From Coriobacteriales bacterium (GTDB lineage Bacteria; Actinomycetota; Coriobacteriia; Coriobacteriales; UBA8131): a stretch of DNA of 6,320 nt. The notes below the pieces were generated by a model. It ran no database searches. It was not told where the DNA came from and was given only the letters and a program-made list of their open reading frames with translations. Shown here piece by piece: positions 5,850 through 6,320 of the stretch. The stretch's first letter is position 1; each line of letters begins with the position of its first letter. Location of the stretch: the NCBI GenBank assembly GCA_031272005.1, contig JAISUQ010000053.1, forward strand, positions 1-6,320, in the 5' to 3' direction. The position numbers were made by a program, and so were the translations under genes.

Positions 5850-5899
5850 GGGTTCGTTAGCTTATGGCCAGGCGCGTGTTGGTTTAAGAGCTGTCTTGT
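5850..5899 (+). repeat. Direct repeat unit A
   Basis: GGGTTCGTTAGCTTATGGCC and the following 30 bp match 5943-5992 at 39 of 50 positions, offset by 93 bp. It contains one copy of the GGCCAGGCGC module (5866-5875); a near copy (TGCCAGGCGC) follows at 5920-5929. The unit is shorter and more diverged than unit B. Confidence 0.6.
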
Positions 5900-5942
5900 A
5901 GAGAGAATCGCGAGCTTGTTGCCAGGCGCTTTTATTGGCGGT

Positions 5943-6054
5943 GGGTTCGTTGGCTTTTGGCCGGGCGCATGTGGGTAGAAGTGCTGCCTGGAAGAAGGGA
6001 TGTGTTTATGCCGGGCGGGCGCTCTTGGGGCAGGCGCGGGCGCCCGCGCCTGGC
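5943..6054 (+). repeat. Direct repeat unit B, inverted relative of the left element
   Basis: It starts with GGGTTCGTTGGCTTTTGGCC, like unit A, and continues through GAAGTGCTGCCT (5978-5989) to a GC-rich palindrome. Positions 6002-6054 match the reverse complement of 1126-1178 at 50 of 53 bases. GAAGTGCTGCCT is the exact inverse of 1189-1200. GGCCGGGCGCATG (5959-5971) recurs at 6066-6078. It is a clear member of the same dispersed family as the left element. Confidence 0.75.
6031..6052. repeat. Perfect 22-bp GC-rich palindrome, right copy
   Basis: CAGGCGCGGGC followed directly by its own reverse complement GCCCGCGCCTG. It differs from the left copy (1128-1149) only at one central base. Confidence 0.85.
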
Positions 6055-6320
6055 GTGTGGGGTGTGGCCGGGCGCATGCTTACGCGGGCAAAAAGTTGCC
6101 GTGCAGTTTGGGCCTGCGGGCCCCGCCCAGGCTCTGAGTACTGGGACGGGCGGGCGCCCCCACAGCCGCACTGGGGCTTGCTGCCCGCTCAAGGTAGCAA
6201 ACACCCCAGCGCACATGACGGCAATACGGGTTATTTTGGCACAAAATCACGAAAGGGCGAGCTTTTTGGGCCCCTCATACGCCGCCTTTGGCAAACGCCC
6301 ATCGCAAAACCGCAGGTAGA
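6055..6320. other. Gene-less right end: GC-rich remnants then an AT-richer tail
   Basis: Positions 6055-6186 carry further fragments of the repeat family, including GGCCGGGCGCATG at 6066-6078 and the palindrome GGGCGCCC at 6152-6159. The remaining 134 bp include a small symmetrical motif TTTTGGCACAAAA (6234-6246). Short open frames exist on both strands: 34 codons from ATG 6215 on the plus strand, and 29 codons running in from the right edge to a stop at 6233-6231 on the minus strand. None has a ribosome site or recognisable motif. I see no gene I can support. Confidence 0.5.

Noticed and set aside
1019..6054. Composite transposon bounded by the two repeat blocks
   Set aside because: Neither block encodes a transposase, the ends are not equal in length, no target duplication is seen, and the genes between look like ordinary chromosomal genes.
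5850..6078. CRISPR array
   Set aside because: Units are diverged, long and irregularly spaced, with no uniform repeat and spacer pattern and no cas gene nearby.
6236..6250. TTGGCAC resembling a sigma-54 -24 element
   Set aside because: The required GC at -12 with the right spacing is absent.
5957..6319. 120-codon plus-strand frame over the right repeats
   Set aside because: Most of it is repeat and palindrome sequence with Arg/Gly/Pro-rich translation and no ribosome site.

Overview
The window looks like a chromosomal segment of a GC-rich anaerobe. The best guess is a Coriobacteriia/Eggerthellaceae-type actinobacterium, with a clostridial relative less likely. The reasons are high GC in the genes, strong GGAGG-type ribosome sites used with GTG and TTG as well as ATG starts, a Gly/Ser-rich lipoprotein N-terminus (LAGCGGGSSSSG), a thioredoxin-fold [2Fe-2S] ferredoxin of the Clostridium pasteurianum type, and a small DUF6110-like protein beside a P-type metal ATPase. 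The taxonomic call is inference only.

Left part (1-918), minus strand. The N-terminus of a heavy-metal P-type ATPase runs off the left edge. It is preceded by a small DUF6110-like membrane-associated protein, and the two appear to form one operon. A perfect inverted repeat (487-508) lies over the expected transcription start and is a good operator candidate. Upstream is a monocistronic [2Fe-2S] ferredoxin gene (610-918).

Spacer 919-1393. There is no gene here. It contains a 220-bp element (1019-1238) with 52-bp imperfect terminal inverted repeats and a GC-rich palindromic core, followed by an AT-rich promoter region for the next gene.

Middle (1394-2506), plus strand. A zinc-ribbon protein carries a long Ala/Pro/Glu linker and two C-terminal membrane helices. 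It ends at a clear intrinsic terminator (2575-2611).

Right part (2628-5753), minus strand. A four-gene amino-acid transport operon is read in the order solute-binding lipoprotein, permease, ATPase, LysE-type exporter. The first three form a complete polar amino-acid ABC importer. An 18-bp hairpin with a GCAA loop sits between the binding-protein and permease genes. The permease and ATPase genes overlap by 32 nt, with a TTG start. The exporter starts about 10 nt after the ATPase stop, so an importer and an exporter seem to be co-transcribed.

Right spacer (5754-6320). It holds the operon promoter region and about 350 bp of GC-rich repeats. One stretch (6002-6054) matches the left element (1126-1178) in inverted orientation at 50 of 53 positions, including the 22-bp palindrome. 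The two sides therefore carry members of one dispersed repeat family. The last 130 bp contain no gene I can support. The repeat family is the least explained structure in the window.
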